Assembly (NCBI GenBank): GCA_037355855.1
Contig: CM074762.1
Span: 372,001-436,000, forward strand
Length of the DNA stretch: 64,000 nucleotides
Reading direction: 5' to 3'
Source: Pseudo-nitzschia pungens
Lineage: Eukaryota; Bacillariophyta; Bacillariophyceae; Bacillariales; Bacillariaceae
Shown here: one piece after another, positions 10,188-21,177 of the stretch
Position numbering within the stretch: the stretch's first letter is position 1
Layout: each line of letters starts with the position of its first letter
Program-made: the position numbers and the translations under genes
The notes under the pieces: model-generated
Seen by the model: the letters and a program-made list of their open reading frames with translations, nothing else
Databases searched by the model: none
What the model was told of the DNA's origin: nothing

Positions 10188-12010
10188 AAAATGTCAGCCG
10201 CAGCGATAAATTCTCAATGGACAGCATCGGCGAGAAACACTCAACGAATGGGCAAGAATATCACAGTTTCATGATTACTACTACTACTACGAGTTCAGTC
10301 TTGTTCGCACTAGGTCTTGAGTGACGTCGAGTTGTAAGAAATTCACAAAAAAAAAATCAAACATAAGTCAGTTGCTTTGAAAGTAATGGAAGGAGTGTAA
10401 TGAGTGGTCCAATACTTGCACTCTCATGCCTCCGTCTTGCATAGTAGGTCATTTTCATTTTCATGGCAAACGAAACAGGAAGGAGAGAATGGCCTTTCCG
10501 AATTTCTTGAGTAGTATCGAATATTTCTTCTGATGGGAAATCAGCACCAACTGGAGGACATAGGTTGTATTGTCGATTCACAGTTTGCAATGTTATGTTA
10601 GGAATGAGGCGAAACCCTTCCCCTCGGTTCCCGGGATAAGCATCATTCTCCCTTGTCGTCTGATTTTTTACCAGTAGACATCCACAAAAACTGATAGTTT
10701 TGTCTAGGTTTTGTGGCGATGCTGCTGTCGTTGACAGTCATCTATTTACGAATAGTAGTTTCCTGGGATAACAACACCACACTGCAAGAACTTATTGTTC
10801 TAATCAACACGAAGAACCTTTTGTATACTATTATTCAGTACTACGAAAAAGAAGTAGTAGCGCAGGTCGTCGTGACCATTTTTTAAAACGCATACAGCAG
10901 CAGTGGTAGGTGAGGTACTACTAGTAGTAGGCCGCCAGTTAGTAGCAAAAGGTATTGTTTAGATTTGCAAGTCATGATTTTTATCAACCTACTACTGCTA
11001 TTACAAATAATACTACTACGTACTACGTATTTACTAGCTACTAGTCCTAATTTACGAATGGTACTGGCTGCTGCTGTGCCTGAGTTGAGGAGAGTTTGAT
11101 TTTTGACTGAGGAGTAAAAGCAAGGAAAAATGACAAACAATATGAGCATCGTTACTACTATGATCTGCAGCATTGGGATTTCTTGTTGTTTCCCTCCTCC
11201 GCTCCTGCTTTGAAAGACGACTAAACAGGAAAGACGTCTAAGCAGTAGTTGCTACTTTTGCTCTTCCTCCTTTTACTAGTAGTACTAACTTAGTAGTACT
11301 AGTAGTAGTAGTAATGCTGCTAACCCATCATTGTTAGTATTTTTTGTTTGTTACCGTTTCCAATCTTGAGTTTTCTTCTCCGTATCTTCCTCGCAGCATG
11401 TTGAGTGATGACGTCACACCCGTGACAAATTCTGCAGGACTAGACATTCCGAAAACGGTATGTGACTTTGTGCACCGCCGGCACTTTTAGCACGAATGGG
11501 GAATCAATCAATCTGTCAGTTCTGATTGTTTGTGACAAAGACTGTGAATCTCGAGAAGAATCACCAATCAGGTGAATGAATCATTTTAAGATGAATCCGA
11601 ATCTTCGCATAAAAACCACAGTATTTGTAGCCCCGACTTCTCGAGTACGGTATTCATTATTCATACCGATACTTCTATGATTTTTTCTTACTCGTAATCT
11701 TACCGTTAGTTGAACGTGTAAAGGGAAAGAATTGTTCATTAGTACGAAGCAATTACCGTAGTACGGTATTTCAAAAGCACGCGCCAACAATCACACTGCT
11801 TTGTGACTTAACGAAACGAAAATCAAACACAGTACGAAGTAAATACCGGTACAGCAATACATATCGACTCAAACCGAGTCACAGAACTCCACAAACAGAG
11901 TCTTGCAGAATTTGATTGCGAAAACGCCAACTGCCCGCTTCTCGAGAGTGACACATTTCCGCATTTCGCTTCGGAACGCAACAATCGAGTTACTCTATAC
12001 TTACCGAACC
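10188..12010. other. AT-rich intergenic region with TAG/TAC trinucleotide-rich patches
   Basis: About 1.8 kb without a convincing gene. From about 10890 to 11320 the sequence is dominated by degenerate ACTACT/AGTAGT runs that can pair with each other. A TACCGGTA palindrome lies at 11844-11851, 160 nt upstream of the next start codon. Short open frames (for example 10883-11173 on the minus strand) are of low-complexity composition and were not called. Confidence 0.5.
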
Positions 12011-14048
12011 ATGAAGGCTCCCCAACTGATAACAATAGCTACGACTCTCGGAAGTTGCACAACGAGAGCTTTTGTTCCGTTTTCCCCGAGTTCCATCATC
12101 CCGCAGCGACACAACGATGCGGGTACAACAACGAATCCCTCCGATCGGCTCTTGGCTTCCTCCCTCGAGGTCGACATCTCGAACGAGGAGAACGTATTCG
12201 GAGACGGTGGAGACCCTGGCTGTCCGCCGGAGTCAGAACATCAACGCGCGCTTCCCTCCGAAATGCTGAGCTTTCCCAGGCACTCTGACGAACGCGTGAA
12301 CGATGTTTTGTTGAAAACCGAGGCCCTGGTGAAGAACATGCACCAGGATTCACGGGCCGTCGATCCCAAGACTGCGAAGCGCTCCATGTCTCCCATGATC
12401 AGCACCCATGACTCGATCTTTGCCAACACGTACGTCGATTTTGGGAACATCGACACCGTCGGCTTTGACTACGACTACACGCTCGTGCACTACACCGAGG
12501 AACTCCTGACGCTGCTGTACTCGATGGCGCTGGCGCGGCTGGTCAACGACCGGCACTACCCTATTGATATGCTGAGCTCCGGGTTGCAGTACGACCCCTT
12601 TTTCAGCATCCGGGGACTCGCCGTGGACAAGGAGACGGGATGGATTTGCCATCTCTCCTACACGCACAAGGTCGCCGTGGCCTGGGAAGGACGGGAAAAG
12701 GTATCGACCGCCCGCATATTCAAGGAGTACCGGGGAAAACGCGGGCTCAATCCACGCGAGCGAAAGGTCCGGCTTCAGCCACTGAATGATTTGTTCAGCA
12801 TGGCGGAGTGCTGTCTGATTGCCGACACGATTCAGTACTTCAAGGACAACGACATCGACTTTTGCTCCTCCAACGTGGTCCAAGACGTCGTCGGGGCCAT
12901 TGGTGACACGCACATGTCGGGAGACTTTCACCGGCTCGTTGCGAACAACCCCAAGAAATACTTCGATCCGACGCCGCACCTGAAAGAGGTCTTAGGCAAG
13001 CTAAAGGAGTCGGGTAAAAGGCTCATCTTTGCTAGGTACGGACGAACTCGGGAATCTCAGAAGAATGTCGTCATCGTGTTGCTTGCTGTGGAAGAACTGC
13101 TGCGAATGCATGCATCACAAACTGATTTAGTTGTTGTTCTTTTTTGTTGTTCTTTTTGTTGCCGCTGTTTCGTTTTGTCTCTCCCACAAATGACACAATA
13201 GCAATTCTCCGTTTTGGTACGTTGATGCGGGAATGAAGTACGTTGTCGGAGACGACTGGATGAGCATCTGGGACGCGGTCATAGTCAGTGCCGGTAAACC
13301 GGCTTTTTATACCGAAACGACGCGTCCTTTTCGAGAGGTCAACACCGAGACTAGCCGTGTTCGGTATGAAAAAGTTGAGAAGCTCGAAGCCGGAAAGGTC
13401 TACACGGGGGGATGCCTCAGCGAGCTCACCAAGCTGATGGACTGGAATGTAGGCAACGGCGGCGGGAAGAACGACGACCAGCAGGAGTCCATGGGTCCCC
13501 TCAACAACCTCAACTCGAATGTTTTGTACATTGGTGACTCGCTCTTTGCCGACCTGGTCGACGCCAAGCGCGAATACGGCTGGATTACAGCCGCCGTGAC
13601 GCCGGAGGTCGGCTTCGAGCTGGACGTCCAGCAGTCCAGCGACCACCTCTTGGCGGAGCGGACCATAACTATTCTGCTCAAAGCCCTCCGCAAGGTCCAA
13701 TTGGAAATGGGCACGCGTGAGTACACTGTAGAGGACTCGCTGGTGCTCGACAAGATGGAAAAACTCGTGTCGCGGTGGCGGGACCGGCAGACAAACCTGC
13801 TGGGGAACCCCTTCGGGACCGTCTTTCGGGCGCGGTACCAACCCAGCCTTTTTGCGCACTCGCTTCGGCGGTACTGCGACTTGTATATGAATAGCATCGG
13901 ATCGCTGCGGCTGTACAGTCCCCAGCACCGGTTCTATCCCGAGCCGGACTTTCGGTTGCTGGCGCACGAAATTCAGCGGTCGACGTACTGCTCGGATTCT
14001 CTGGTAGACCTGCCCGAGCTGGATGACAGCTTTTTGGATACCAAGTGA
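12011..14048 (+). CDS. HAD-superfamily 5'-nucleotidase-like hydrolase, plastid-targeted
   Basis: Two exons, 12011-13035 and 13202-14048 (623 residues). The 166-nt intron is T-rich and joins LIFA to SNSPFWYVDAGMKYVVGDDW. HAD motif I is FDYDYT (around residue 152): the first Asp would carry the phosphoenzyme and the second act as acid/base. Motif IV is GDSLFADLVDAK. The overall plan matches the HAD-IG 5'-nucleotidase family (cytosolic purine 5'-nucleotidase NT5C2 and relatives), which dephosphorylates IMP/GMP; the actual substrate is inferred. The N-terminus MKAPQLITIATTLGSC...RAFVPF has the phenylalanine motif of a diatom plastid presequence. The chosen ATG is the first in frame after a stop-containing leader. 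Convergent with the NDP kinase gene. Confidence 0.88.
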
Positions 14049-14697
14049 GGTTCGGTGCCCTTAGTTGAAAAGAAGAAAAGAAACGCAAAACAACAAGACA
14101 GAGCGACTGCGACAATTTCCATCACTTATTCATTTTCACACGACAATCCCACTGGCACGGGGATCGAGGATTGAGTACAGATACCAACCACACTATGACA
14201 CGAAAAACGAAGGGGCCCGATGCATTGAATGAGTCGCGGCAAACGAATCGTTTGAGGACAAGTGCGTGTCGTTCGTTTTGAGTCGAATGAAAAGAACCCG
14301 AAGAAAGAAACCACGAGAAACCATAACGACGAATCATCAGACACTGGAAAGAGAAAATAACAGCCAATCCACAATAACTAAGAATGCTTTTCCAAACTGC
14401 GTCGAAGCAAACTATCTCGGACGGAATTCGTCCTCTCAATTTAAATGTTTTCCAACCGCACTTCAATGATACAACTCAATGGGATGACAGCCGCTCATGC
14501 TGCTGATTAATTCGGCACACGAACTAAAATATGATACACGTATTTCGAATCAAATCGTTTCTCTAGTATTGTCTTTTGTTATCCCTTCGATAAAGCACGG
14601 CGTCGGCGTTGCCGATGACTGCAACGCTCTGCGTCGCCGCACTTGCGCTACTGCTGCAATGATGCGTTGCTAGCTGAAACCGAACCACGCGGTCGGC
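14049..14697. other. 3' intergenic region between convergent genes
   Basis: About 650 nt between two stop codons. A 114-codon open frame on the minus strand (14122-14466) has no recognisable features and overlaps others. I see no RNA gene. Confidence 0.5.
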
Positions 14698-15586
14698 CTA
14701 CTCGTAGATCCAGTCCTTGGAGTGGCTGGTCCAGTCGAGAACCTCTCCCTCCTCGAACCAGAGAGCGATTTCCTTCTCGGCGTTTTCGACGCAGTCACTT
14801 CCGTGGCAGATGTTGCGTCCGACTTCGATGCAGAAGTCTCCTCGGATGGTTCCGGGGAGGGAAGACAATGGGTTGGTCTCTCCGAGCAACTTGCGTCCGG
14901 TGGAGACGGCTTCCTTTCCTTCCCAGACCATGCAGACGACGGGTCCGCTGAAATCGAGGCAAGGGTGGAATTCATTACACAAAAGAATCGAGATGGAATC
15001 GATCAGAGGTTTTGTCGTCGAATCGGGAACACAAAAACGAGCGGGACGCAAAGGAACACAGCGCGACACTCGCCGCGTCGGTCGCTTTGTTTCTGGGTTT
15101 CTTACCTCATCATGTAATCTCTGAGACCGGGGAAGAAAGGCTTCTCGACGAGGTCCTTGTAGTGTTCATCGAGAAGCTCCTTAGTGGCTTGCTTGGTCTT
15201 CATGGCGCAAAGCTTGTATCCCTTGGTTTCGAATCGGCCGATGATGTTGCCGACGAGTCCTCTCTGAACTCCATCGGGCTTGATCTGTCATCGAATCGGT
15301 GCGCAGAGAACAAAACGCATTGTGAGACTTTGGCAACTACATGCACCATCCGCTTTGTTCGAAATCGTGGAAACGCATTCCTATTTTCGACAAGATTCAT
15401 GGAAATTGCGCCCCATCAGAACAGAGATCTGAAAGATTCCTCGTATCCGACAGAACTCGATTCGACGGGTCGGCACGAGCGCTGACGTACCATGATGTAG
15501 GTGCGCTCCGCAGCGTTCATGCTCATAGAGAAACCATGGGCAACTCCAAGAAGGGCAAGGATGCATGCAACGTAGAAGGTGTTCAT
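14698..15586 (-). CDS. Nucleoside diphosphate kinase with N-terminal signal sequence
   Basis: Three exons on the minus strand: 15586-15491, 15284-15106 and 14947-14698 (174 residues), with introns of 206 and 158 nt (GTACGT...ACAG; GTAAG...TCAG). The protein transfers the gamma phosphate between NTPs and NDPs through a phosphohistidine. Signature segments are [18 protein letters not shown], then [12 protein letters not shown], and the active-site [20 protein letters not shown], with the catalytic His in place. Length apart from the leader is that of a normal group I NDPK. The leader [19 protein letters not shown] is a hydrophobic signal peptide with G-F at the predicted cleavage site. That suggests entry into the secretory path and perhaps the complex plastid, though the transit part is very short. 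Divergent from the next gene. Confidence 0.93.
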
Positions 15587-16282
15587 CGTGTCTGGCGTTT
15601 GATAGTAGATTCGTAGGAGAAAATATTATGAGAACCTCTGTGGCATGTACAGTTGCAACAGTGACAGTACAAATACTCCTAGTTTGCCGTTTTTTTTTTC
15701 TTTACTTCGTCGTCATCGCCATCAACCGAGGAGAGCCTGACACAATCTACTACCGTACGATTTTATCGGTGGACTTCTCGATCTCAGCTTTCGTATCCTT
15801 TGGGAGGGATGTGCTGGTCTGGCGTTCGTGATTCACACTAAACTCTAAAACGTCAGCGCGTCTGGAGCACGGATGAAAATAATTGTCGTTCCTGCGCCGC
15901 GCGGAATTTTTTGTGAAGTAGTGTTTCATGTTCCCACAGTCGGGCTCATAACCTAATGGGAGAAACAGAAAATACCCATTCGGTTCAGGTCTTGTGTCCT
16001 TGCCTCGGTTTCGGCATTGCATGAGTGGAAGTAAGGTTAACAATAACCTCCGTTCCACTATTGGACTGTTGCCCATCTGTTGTTCTTGTCACACAACCAA
16101 TCCAACATCGGTAGCGGAAGACTTCGAAGTTAGATTATTATCCGAAGAAGTCGCCTCGACCTTCGACTAGATTCTCATTCCTCTCGAGATTGACGAAAGT
16201 ATTTATCGATAGAACAAACCAACTCTGCGTTACTGCAAGTGCTGGTCTAGCTTGATACACAACACACGAACAACTCACAACC
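15587..16282. other. Divergent promoter region
   Basis: About 700 nt between the start of the NDP kinase (-) and the start of the basic protein gene (+). It contains a T9 tract at about 15691 and no convincing open frame or RNA gene. Confidence 0.5.
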
Positions 16283-17525
16283 ATGTCGGACGCTGCCGCA
16301 TTTTTTGCCAAGAAGAAGAAGAAGAAAAAGACTTTCAAGTTTAACGCAAACACGATCGATGCATCCCAGGTTACGAACACGGTTCATGTGTAAGTTTCCC
16401 GTTCCGATTGGCCATTGAGCGGAAACCCAAAGGATGGACGTCTGCCCTGCTCGGCCTGCAGCGACTCTGCTACTCGTTGCGCCCCCCCCCCCATTACCCA
16501 CGACTCATTCCTTCCTCATTGCTCAACTCTTTACTTGTCATCTGTTTCGCGTATTGTTCTCCTTCCTGTTCCGTTCCGTTCCGTTCCGTTCCCCATCCAC
16601 CCACCCACCCAATCACCTTGCCGGTTTGTTCCACAGAGACGCACCGGCCCTCTCTACCGGGGACCTGGTCCCAACGACGGGTGCCCTGCCGCTCGAAAAG
16701 GACCCTGCGGCCGGAAACGACGACGGCTGGGACGACGAGGCGCTGGCCGCAAACACGCTGCGCAAGGGAGCGGCCGTAGTGGTTCCCGCGGGCGCTACCA
16801 CAAAAGACCTGGTCGTGGAGACAAAGGCCCTCTCCCTCAAGACCAACACGGGCGGAAACGAGCAGGAAGACATTGCCGAAAAGCTGCGGGTGGAGGAAAC
16901 AAAAGCGCAGCTGGCGGCGGCGAGAGAGGCCATGGAGCGAGAGGCCCAGCGCGTCAAGGAGGAGAAAGAAAAGAAGGAGGAACTCATTGCCTCCTCGCGG
17001 TTCGGAGCCGCCGCCGCCAGCGGTGGCAAGTGGGTCCCCTCCTCGAGACGCCTCGGGAGCCTGTCGGGAGGATGGGGCTCGAAGATGTCCTCGCAGCAAA
17101 AGATCGACACCGAGGACGAGAACCTCTTCCCCGATCTGGCCGCGGCAGATGCCATACTCGAAAAGCAAAAGGCGGAGGGACCGGCGTACAAGGTGCCCAC
17201 AAAGACACCCGTTGGTGGTGGTGCTACCTGGGGATCGGCTGCGGCCCCCAAAACCCGACCAAAGCTGAATCTCAAGAAGAAAACGGTCGCGGAACCGGCC
17301 AAGGCGGAAGAACCCGCACCCACACCCGCCCCAGCTGCCGCTCCCGAGGAACCGGCCAAGGCGGAAGAGACCCCTCCCCCCGCCGCGGAAGCTGCCCCCG
17401 AACCTGATGCCGCAAAGGCACCCGCACCGGAAGCCGCTCCGGAAGCTCCCGCCGGGGCACCCGCACCCGTCAAACCCAAGAAGAAGAAAAAGAAGAAGGA
17501 TCTCAGCACGTTTGGAAAGAAATAA
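16283..17525 (+). CDS. Basic, Ala/Pro/Lys-rich protein resembling CDV3 or a translation-factor accessory protein
   Basis: Two exons, 16283-16389 and 16637-17525 (331 residues), joined across a 247-nt intron (GTAAGT...CCACAG) that contains C10, (TTCCG)n and (CCCA)n tracts. The protein begins MSDAAAFFAKKKKKKK, followed by WDDEALAANTLRK, a long charged helix (residues about 110-160), GGKWVPSSRR and a short NLFPDLAAADAILEKQ motif. It ends in an Ala/Pro/Glu-rich tail with a duplicated EEPAKAEE-type unit and KKKKKKKDLSTFGKK. The FFAK-lysine start, GPAYKVPTK and FPDL segments remind me of CDV3-like proteins, which have FPTL motifs; this is a weak assignment. It is probably cytosolic and binds RNA or ribosomes through its basic ends, but that is inference. 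Confidence 0.75.
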
Positions 17526-18735
17526 ATCGTTCACAACGAACAACGACCGAACGGACGACCGACAAAACAATGCCGACGATGGTTCGGATTGGTCCCACGT
17601 TGTCCAGATCCTGGTCGGCTTTTGGGTCTGGTCGCGTTGCGTTGCGTGGTGTGGCGTTGCGTCGAATCGGCCGGTGTCGACCGGTGCTGTTGTTCTCGCG
17701 GCAAAAAAGCGAATTGCTTTGTGCACTCGGAACCGAGTCGACCCGGGCAACGGGTTGGCTTCCGTGGCTTGTTATGAGATATCATTCTGTCATCTATGAG
17801 TTGCTAATACGAATAAGAATAGAAAAAGCGCAAAACCGTTGGCGAAGTTTTTGTGATGCTCCATTTATTTCGTGTCTGCAGTACAGGTTTCTTGTTAGCT
17901 ACCCTAGAATACATCACCATTCTTATTTTGACTTTGTGTATTGCATGCACTCGTCGAAAGTCTTCCACACTAGAGTACGGAAGAACGACAACTCCACCTC
18001 TCTGAATCCCCATTACAACTTGCGGATTGTGAAGAGGCTAACACATCTAAGGCAAGTCTCCTTCTAACACGGTTCGGATGAACCTAATCACACGGAACTT
18101 TTTCTGATGCAAGGCCGCTTGGTTAATGCTCCAAGTGATGTAAGCTTAAAAGGTTTAACTTACTCCTCCTACCTACCGGTTAGATAACTTCTATTACAGC
18201 AGAATTTTTCATACCCTCTTGGTTTCACTGCTTACGTACGGTGGGTAAGATAGGTGAGTTAGTGTCTTGCGGTATTTTGAATCATCGTCATAACGGAAGA
18301 AGATGATGATCTCAATGATCATGCTGCATTCGTCTGTCTTCGACCGTAATTGTCACCGTTCGCAAGACATGCGAGTTGTTGTTTGTCTGTCTCCCGTAAC
18401 TTAGTGTTTCTCCGAACAACAACATGCTGAATTAAGGTGGATATCCTCTGTTTTGGGGTGTTAGTGCATTAGATAATCGTGCTGTTTTGTACGAAGTCAA
18501 TCCGTGCTATCATTGCAATCCCTCCTCCATTCCATCCTGCCTACGAATAACATCGTGAGAGACCATCCCAGACAACCAACGACACCGAGGTCGACTGGAC
18601 GGTGATCCATTAACCGCACTATCAACAACAGCAGCAGCAGCAGCAGCAGCAGAAGTAGCAGCAACAGGATACAACCGGAACAACTACAACTAATATTACA
18701 GCAACCTTAACGAATAGACTAGTCGTCGCCAAACC
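17526..18735. other. Intergenic region with a CAG microsatellite
   Basis: About 1.2 kb between two genes on the plus strand, holding the 3' UTR of the first and the promoter of the second. (CAG)8 lies at about 18629-18652, less than 110 nt upstream of the next ATG, probably in the 5' leader. No RNA gene seen. Confidence 0.55.
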
Positions 18736-21177
18736 ATGTGGTCGTATTCGATCGTCCGGCGCTCGAGAATCGCGGCTCGTCCCCTGCAAACGAACATCAC
18801 GCTGACGAGGATCGAGGAGAGCTCCGGAAGCGCTTGCATCCGATCGTTCTCGGGACGCGGGGGAGATGGCCGCGGAGGAGGAGGATCCGGACGGGATGGA
18901 AAGGGCGGAAAACGGGGCGGCGGATGGTCCCGAAACCGAAACAACCGAGACAAGATGAACTATTCCGATCAATTCCTCAAACCGGCTTCGCGGGGCCAGC
19001 TCAAGAACCATCGATCGGGCATTCCCAAGCTGACGGGACGAAAGGGCAAGGGCCGCGGCGTCCGAGCGGGGGATGCTCTCCTGGAAAGCGAAGAGGACCA
19101 GGTCATGGGATACGACAACGACGGAAACATGGTGATGATGGAAGAGGACGATGGTTACATGATGGGAAGACAACAGCAATCCAAGAAGGCCAAGCCCAAA
19201 ACGGGAACCATCGACGCCGGCAGCAAGCTGGAAGACCTGCGTCCCGAGGACTACCGGGAGGTGACCGAATTCCTCAAGGTGTATCACACGCTCGAACACC
19301 TCGCGGACGACGAAAAATACTACTGGAACGAGATCGATTACGAGGGCCGAGACAACGCCAAGAAACACGAACTTTTTGACAAACTCAAGGCGGAGGCGAC
19401 CCGGGACGCGGACGGAAACCTGGTCGTCGAGGTCGACGACGAAACCTTTGCCATGTTCGAAGACGAGACGGATTCCAACAAGAACGATAAGAACCGCGAC
19501 AAACCAAAGCAAAGGGAGCAAAACATCCAATTCAATGGTCCCCCCGACTTCGTCATGGACGCTCTCGGTGTCAAGGGATTCGAAAAGCCACCGAATCCCA
19601 AGGACTACGACGTCGCTACGCCCCTCGTTCTGCAGGGACCGACCATGAACGACTTTGTCCGGTCCATGGCAGAGCACCCCACCAAATACGGCCAGCTGCG
19701 GTACGTCAGCCCGCACCCGGAGAGCACACGGGAGCCCGTTCCCGATCTTCCCGTCCGCCGGAGAAATCCCCCGCTCGAATTCGTGGAGGCCCACACCCGG
19801 TTCATCTACGTCTGGGGAATGCCCCCGCTCTTGTCCGTGGACGAAGAACCGGGGGATCTCGACAACCCGCTGCACGCGCTGGAACTCCAAAAGACCGCCG
19901 CCGCGCTCTTCGATGTCCCACCGGAATCCGTCTACCCGGCCAGCATCTCGTCGGCCTTTGTCGGCTTTTCGTCCCGGAAGGACCAGCGATTCGCCCTCGA
20001 GTTCGGACCGGTCCAGAAGGTCATCGAGAGCCCCGTGAAGGTATCAAAGTACACCCCCTCCGAGGGAGACAAAAAATCCTTCGACGCGTCCGAGATGGAC
20101 CGGGTCGTCGTCCTCGAAAACCTTCCGTCGGGACTCACCCCGTCGGTCTTGGCATCGACGCTCTTCCCCCCCGGCACCGGCACCGACACCGCCGACGTCC
20201 TCTACGGCGGCCTCACCGCGGACGATTTCGTGATGCTCACCCCCCACTCGGCGGTCCTCCGCTTCGAATCGGCGGAACACGCGGAGAACGCCACAAAGTC
20301 CACCATCGTCGGGGAGCGGCTGGCGGACTTTGGAAAGCACCGCATCCGGTACAGCAAGGCGCGGCGCGAGCTTGTCTACACCGGGAAACACACCGGACCC
20401 GCGAGGACGGACCTCGAGCGCGAGCTCGGTCCCCGACTGATCGTCGACGGCGACATGCCCACCAAGAAGTTTTATCTGTCCCACGCCGCGTGCCTCCACC
20501 TGCGCAACCTGGACCCGTCCGTCACCAAGCGGGAGATCTCTTCCTTTTTCCAGCCGCACTGCGCCATGTCGCGCGACGCGGAGGGATCGATCGAGCTGGT
20601 GACCTGCCACGAGGGCCTCTTCACCGGCCGGGCCTACGTCGGCTTCGACGAGCACGGGGAGGCCGAGGCGGCGTTGGCCGACGAGTCCTGCGCCTCGAAC
20701 GGAAGGATCACCGGGCTGTGCTCCAACACGACCGTGGTGGCCAAGAAGGTCCGGGACGCGCGATCGATCGCCCGGCACAACCGCCCGGCCCGCCGCGAGG
20801 AGGAGCTCCTCGACAGCCTCGACAACTGGGAGCAGCACGTCGATCCGGAGGATCTCTCCGAATTACTGGAGAACGGAATCAGCAAGGAGGCGCTGGACGA
20901 GGCCTTCCGGGCCATTCGCTACCAGAACCCCACCTTTTCGAGCATGGACCAGGCCATTCGGAGCGAGACCATCAATCCCGAGCACGAGTCCGGTGGCATG
21001 TACCGCGAGCTGGTGCGGACGTACGTTGCCACCCTCAAGGAGTGTCTGTCGACGCCCGAGAATCCCGGAGAGATCTACGAGAGCCTGTTCCTGCCCGACG
21101 AGGAGCTCGACACGGAGATCTTCGAGGACGAGGTGGCCCGGCAGGAGGAATTGCGGCAGCGCCGAAAGGTGCCATGA
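18736..21177 (+). CDS. Large protein with three RRM-like segments, probable mitochondrial presequence
   Basis: An uninterrupted 813-residue frame. The N-terminus (MWSYSIVRRSRIAARPLQTN) is basic, serine-rich and lacks acidic residues, as in mitochondrial presequences. It leads through SFSGRGG into a Gly/Arg/Lys-rich segment (residues about 38-75) of RGG type. Three segments look like RRM folds: residues about 355-440 (TRFIYVWGMPPLL ... AFVGFSS), 455-550 (DRVVVLENLPSGL ... AVLRFESAEHAEN) and 580-675 (ACLHLRNLDPSV ... AYVGFDEHGEAEAAL). RNP1/RNP2 positions are degenerate, so RNA binding is likely but not certain. A helical, acidic C-terminus follows. The protein may act in organelle RNA processing or translation; the exact role is unknown to me. 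The codon use is very GC-rich compared with the flanks. Confidence 0.8.
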   Translation: MWSYSIVRRSRIAARPLQTNITLTRIEESSGSACIRSFSGRGGDGRGGGGSGRDGKGGKRGGGWSRNRNNRDKMNYSDQFLKPASRGQLKNHRSGIPKLTGRKGKGRGVRAGDALLESEEDQVMGYDNDGNMVMMEEDDGYMMGRQQQSKKAKPKTGTIDAGSKLEDLRPEDYREVTEFLKVYHTLEHLADDEKYYWNEIDYEGRDNAKKHELFDKLKAEATRDADGNLVVEVDDETFAMFEDETDSNKNDKNRDKPKQREQNIQFNGPPDFVMDALGVKGFEKPPNPKDYDVATPLVLQGPTMNDFVRSMAEHPTKYGQLRYVSPHPESTREPVPDLPVRRRNPPLEFVEAHTRFIYVWGMPPLLSVDEEPGDLDNPLHALELQKTAAALFDVPPESVYPASISSAFVGFSSRKDQRFALEFGPVQKVIESPVKVSKYTPSEGDKKSFDASEMDRVVVLENLPSGLTPSVLASTLFPPGTGTDTADVLYGGLTADDFVMLTPHSAVLRFESAEHAENATKSTIVGERLADFGKHRIRYSKARRELVYTGKHTGPARTDLERELGPRLIVDGDMPTKKFYLSHAACLHLRNLDPSVTKREISSFFQPHCAMSRDAEGSIELVTCHEGLFTGRAYVGFDEHGEAEAALADESCASNGRITGLCSNTTVVAKKVRDARSIARHNRPARREEELLDSLDNWEQHVDPEDLSELLENGISKEALDEAFRAIRYQNPTFSSMDQAIRSETINPEHESGGMYRELVRTYVATLKECLSTPENPGEIYESLFLPDEELDTEIFEDEVARQEELRQRRKVP

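Noticed and set aside
14122..14466. A 114-codon minus-strand open frame after the HAD gene
   Set aside because: Overlaps another frame, lies in the 3' region between convergent genes and has no recognisable content.
16494..17750. A 418-codon minus-strand open frame over the CDV3-like gene
   Set aside because: Antisense shadow with long Phe/Leu/Gly runs, and it crosses an intron of the real gene.
18622..19890. A 422-codon minus-strand open frame ending in poly-Cys
   Set aside because: It translates the CAG repeat complement and is antisense to the RRM-like protein.
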